Source: Planctomycetaceae bacterium
GTDB taxonomy: Bacteria; Planctomycetota; Planctomycetia; Pirellulales; UBA1268
Length of the DNA stretch: 6,576 bases
Direction of reading: 5' to 3'
NCBI GenBank assembly: GCA_947453125.1
Contig: CANGGC010000156.1
Span: 1-6,576, forward strand
Of this stretch, positions 6,572-6,576 are shown piece after piece (the first letter of the stretch is position 1; every line of letters starts with the position of its first letter). The notes beneath the pieces are model-generated. The model worked only from the letters and a program-made list of their open reading frames with translations, had not been told where the DNA came from and did no database searches. The translations under genes and the position numbers were made by a program.

Positions 6572-6576
6572 GTCGA

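Overview
The window is very GC-rich (about 70% by eye), and its codons almost always end in G or C. It carries gene families typical of Planctomycetes/Verrucomicrobia (PVC bacteria), so it most likely comes from a planctomycete chromosome. Five protein-coding genes fill nearly all of it. I see no tRNA, rRNA, CRISPR array, insertion sequence, phage gene or recognisable defence system.

Left half, minus strand (1-3589): a two-gene unit of exported proteins. The upstream gene (2606-3589) encodes an SGNH-hydrolase-like protein with a signal peptide. One base after its stop codon begins a large secreted protein (2604 to beyond base 1) with a PVC-type 'membrane-bound dehydrogenase' beta-propeller followed by HEAT-like helical repeats. 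Its C-terminus, where this family usually carries a c-type haem domain, lies outside the window. This second gene is an uninterrupted frame of 868 codons running off the left edge.

Centre: a 141-bp divergent intergenic region (3590-3730) separates this unit from a plus-strand gene for a cytosolic TIM-barrel enzyme of the hydroxypyruvate isomerase family (3731-4555).

Right half, minus strand (4620-6571 or beyond): a small protein of unknown function with a C-terminal coiled coil overlaps by 4 bp (ATGA) a class II (MOFRL-type) glycerate kinase. The kinase gene converges on the isomerase gene. The short gap between them holds a 19-bp tandem repeat that includes the kinase stop codon.

Working together: hydroxypyruvate isomerase makes tartronate semialdehyde. 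A reductase not present here would give D-glycerate, and the kinase phosphorylates that to feed lower glycolysis. This suggests a small hydroxypyruvate/glyoxylate salvage locus beside a secreted oxidoreductase-like pair of unknown substrate. The points most worth a second look are the SGNH-like protein that has lost its nucleophile, its split from the partner protein, the 19-bp repeat, and the unknown protein coupled to the kinase. I found no clear evidence of a wholly new system.
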